DNA of 5,701 bases from Ruminococcaceae bacterium UBA1865 (GTDB taxonomy: Bacteria; Bacillota; Clostridia; Oscillospirales; Acutalibacteraceae): positions 66,480 through 72,180 of the forward strand of contig DDHX01000012.1 in NCBI GenBank assembly GCA_002338255.1. The letters run 5' to 3'. Below the pieces are notes generated by a model. That model made no database searches, was not told the DNA's origin, and saw only the letters and a program-made list of their open reading frames with translations. Below, piece after piece: positions 5,631 through 5,701 of the stretch (the first letter of the stretch is position 1; each line of letters starts with the position of its first letter). Both the position numbers and the translations under genes were made by a program.

Positions 5631-5701
5631 ACGTCGATTTGGAGAGTTTTGAAAATGTGGACACTAAAAAGTATAAAACAAAGAGGATCAAGCAGTTAAA
5701 T
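5631..5701. other. Trailing sequence with no supportable gene
   Basis: The 71 bases after the terminator hold a 14-codon frame from an ATG at 5655 that stops at TAA, with no ribosome binding site; I do not call it. AGAGG at 5682-5686 and the terminal AT at 5700-5701 could be the ribosome binding site and start of a gene beyond the edge, but the spacing of 13 is long. The stretch from TGTGGACACT (5656) vaguely recalls the end of an insertion sequence, which cannot be judged without the next bases. Confidence 0.3.

Overview
The window looks like chromosomal DNA from a low-to-moderate GC Gram-positive anaerobe, most likely class Clostridia (Bacillota). This is inferred from strong AGGAGG-type ribosome binding sites, AT-rich intergenic DNA, short A/T-flanked hairpin terminators, a Gram-positive type lipoprotein signal, and the residue style of the GGDEF and histidine kinase domains. 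The genus cannot be fixed from the sequence alone.

Layout. Bases 1-1930 (minus strand) hold most of a large cytoplasmic multi-PAS GGDEF protein, whose C-terminus runs off the left edge. A 357-base AT-rich gap (1931-2287) follows, with a probable extended -10 promoter for that gene and a 19-bp hairpin terminator for the operon to its right. Bases 2288-4396 (minus strand) are a two-gene two-component operon: an OmpR/PhoB-type response regulator (first gene) and a membrane histidine kinase (second gene), 3 bases apart. A 134-base divergent control region (4397-4530) separates this operon from a plus-strand pair: a small serine-rich lipoprotein (4531-4884) and a secreted, almost entirely helical coiled-coil protein (4923-5561). 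The pair is closed by a strong terminator (5596-5630). The last 71 bases contain no gene I can support.

How the parts may work together. The divergent region has recognisable promoters facing both ways. Between the two -10 boxes lie three TGCC-led direct repeats spaced 11 and 10 bp, and a 7-bp inverted repeat; the outer TGCC repeats overlap both -35 boxes. The simplest reading is that the response regulator controls both its own operon and the two exported proteins. That would be an envelope-sensing module in which the exported helical protein and lipoprotein are outputs, or feedback partners, of the kinase. The arrangement resembles cpxRA/cpxP of enterobacteria in logic only; no homology is claimed. 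The two exported proteins belong to no family I recognise and are the most interesting part of the window.
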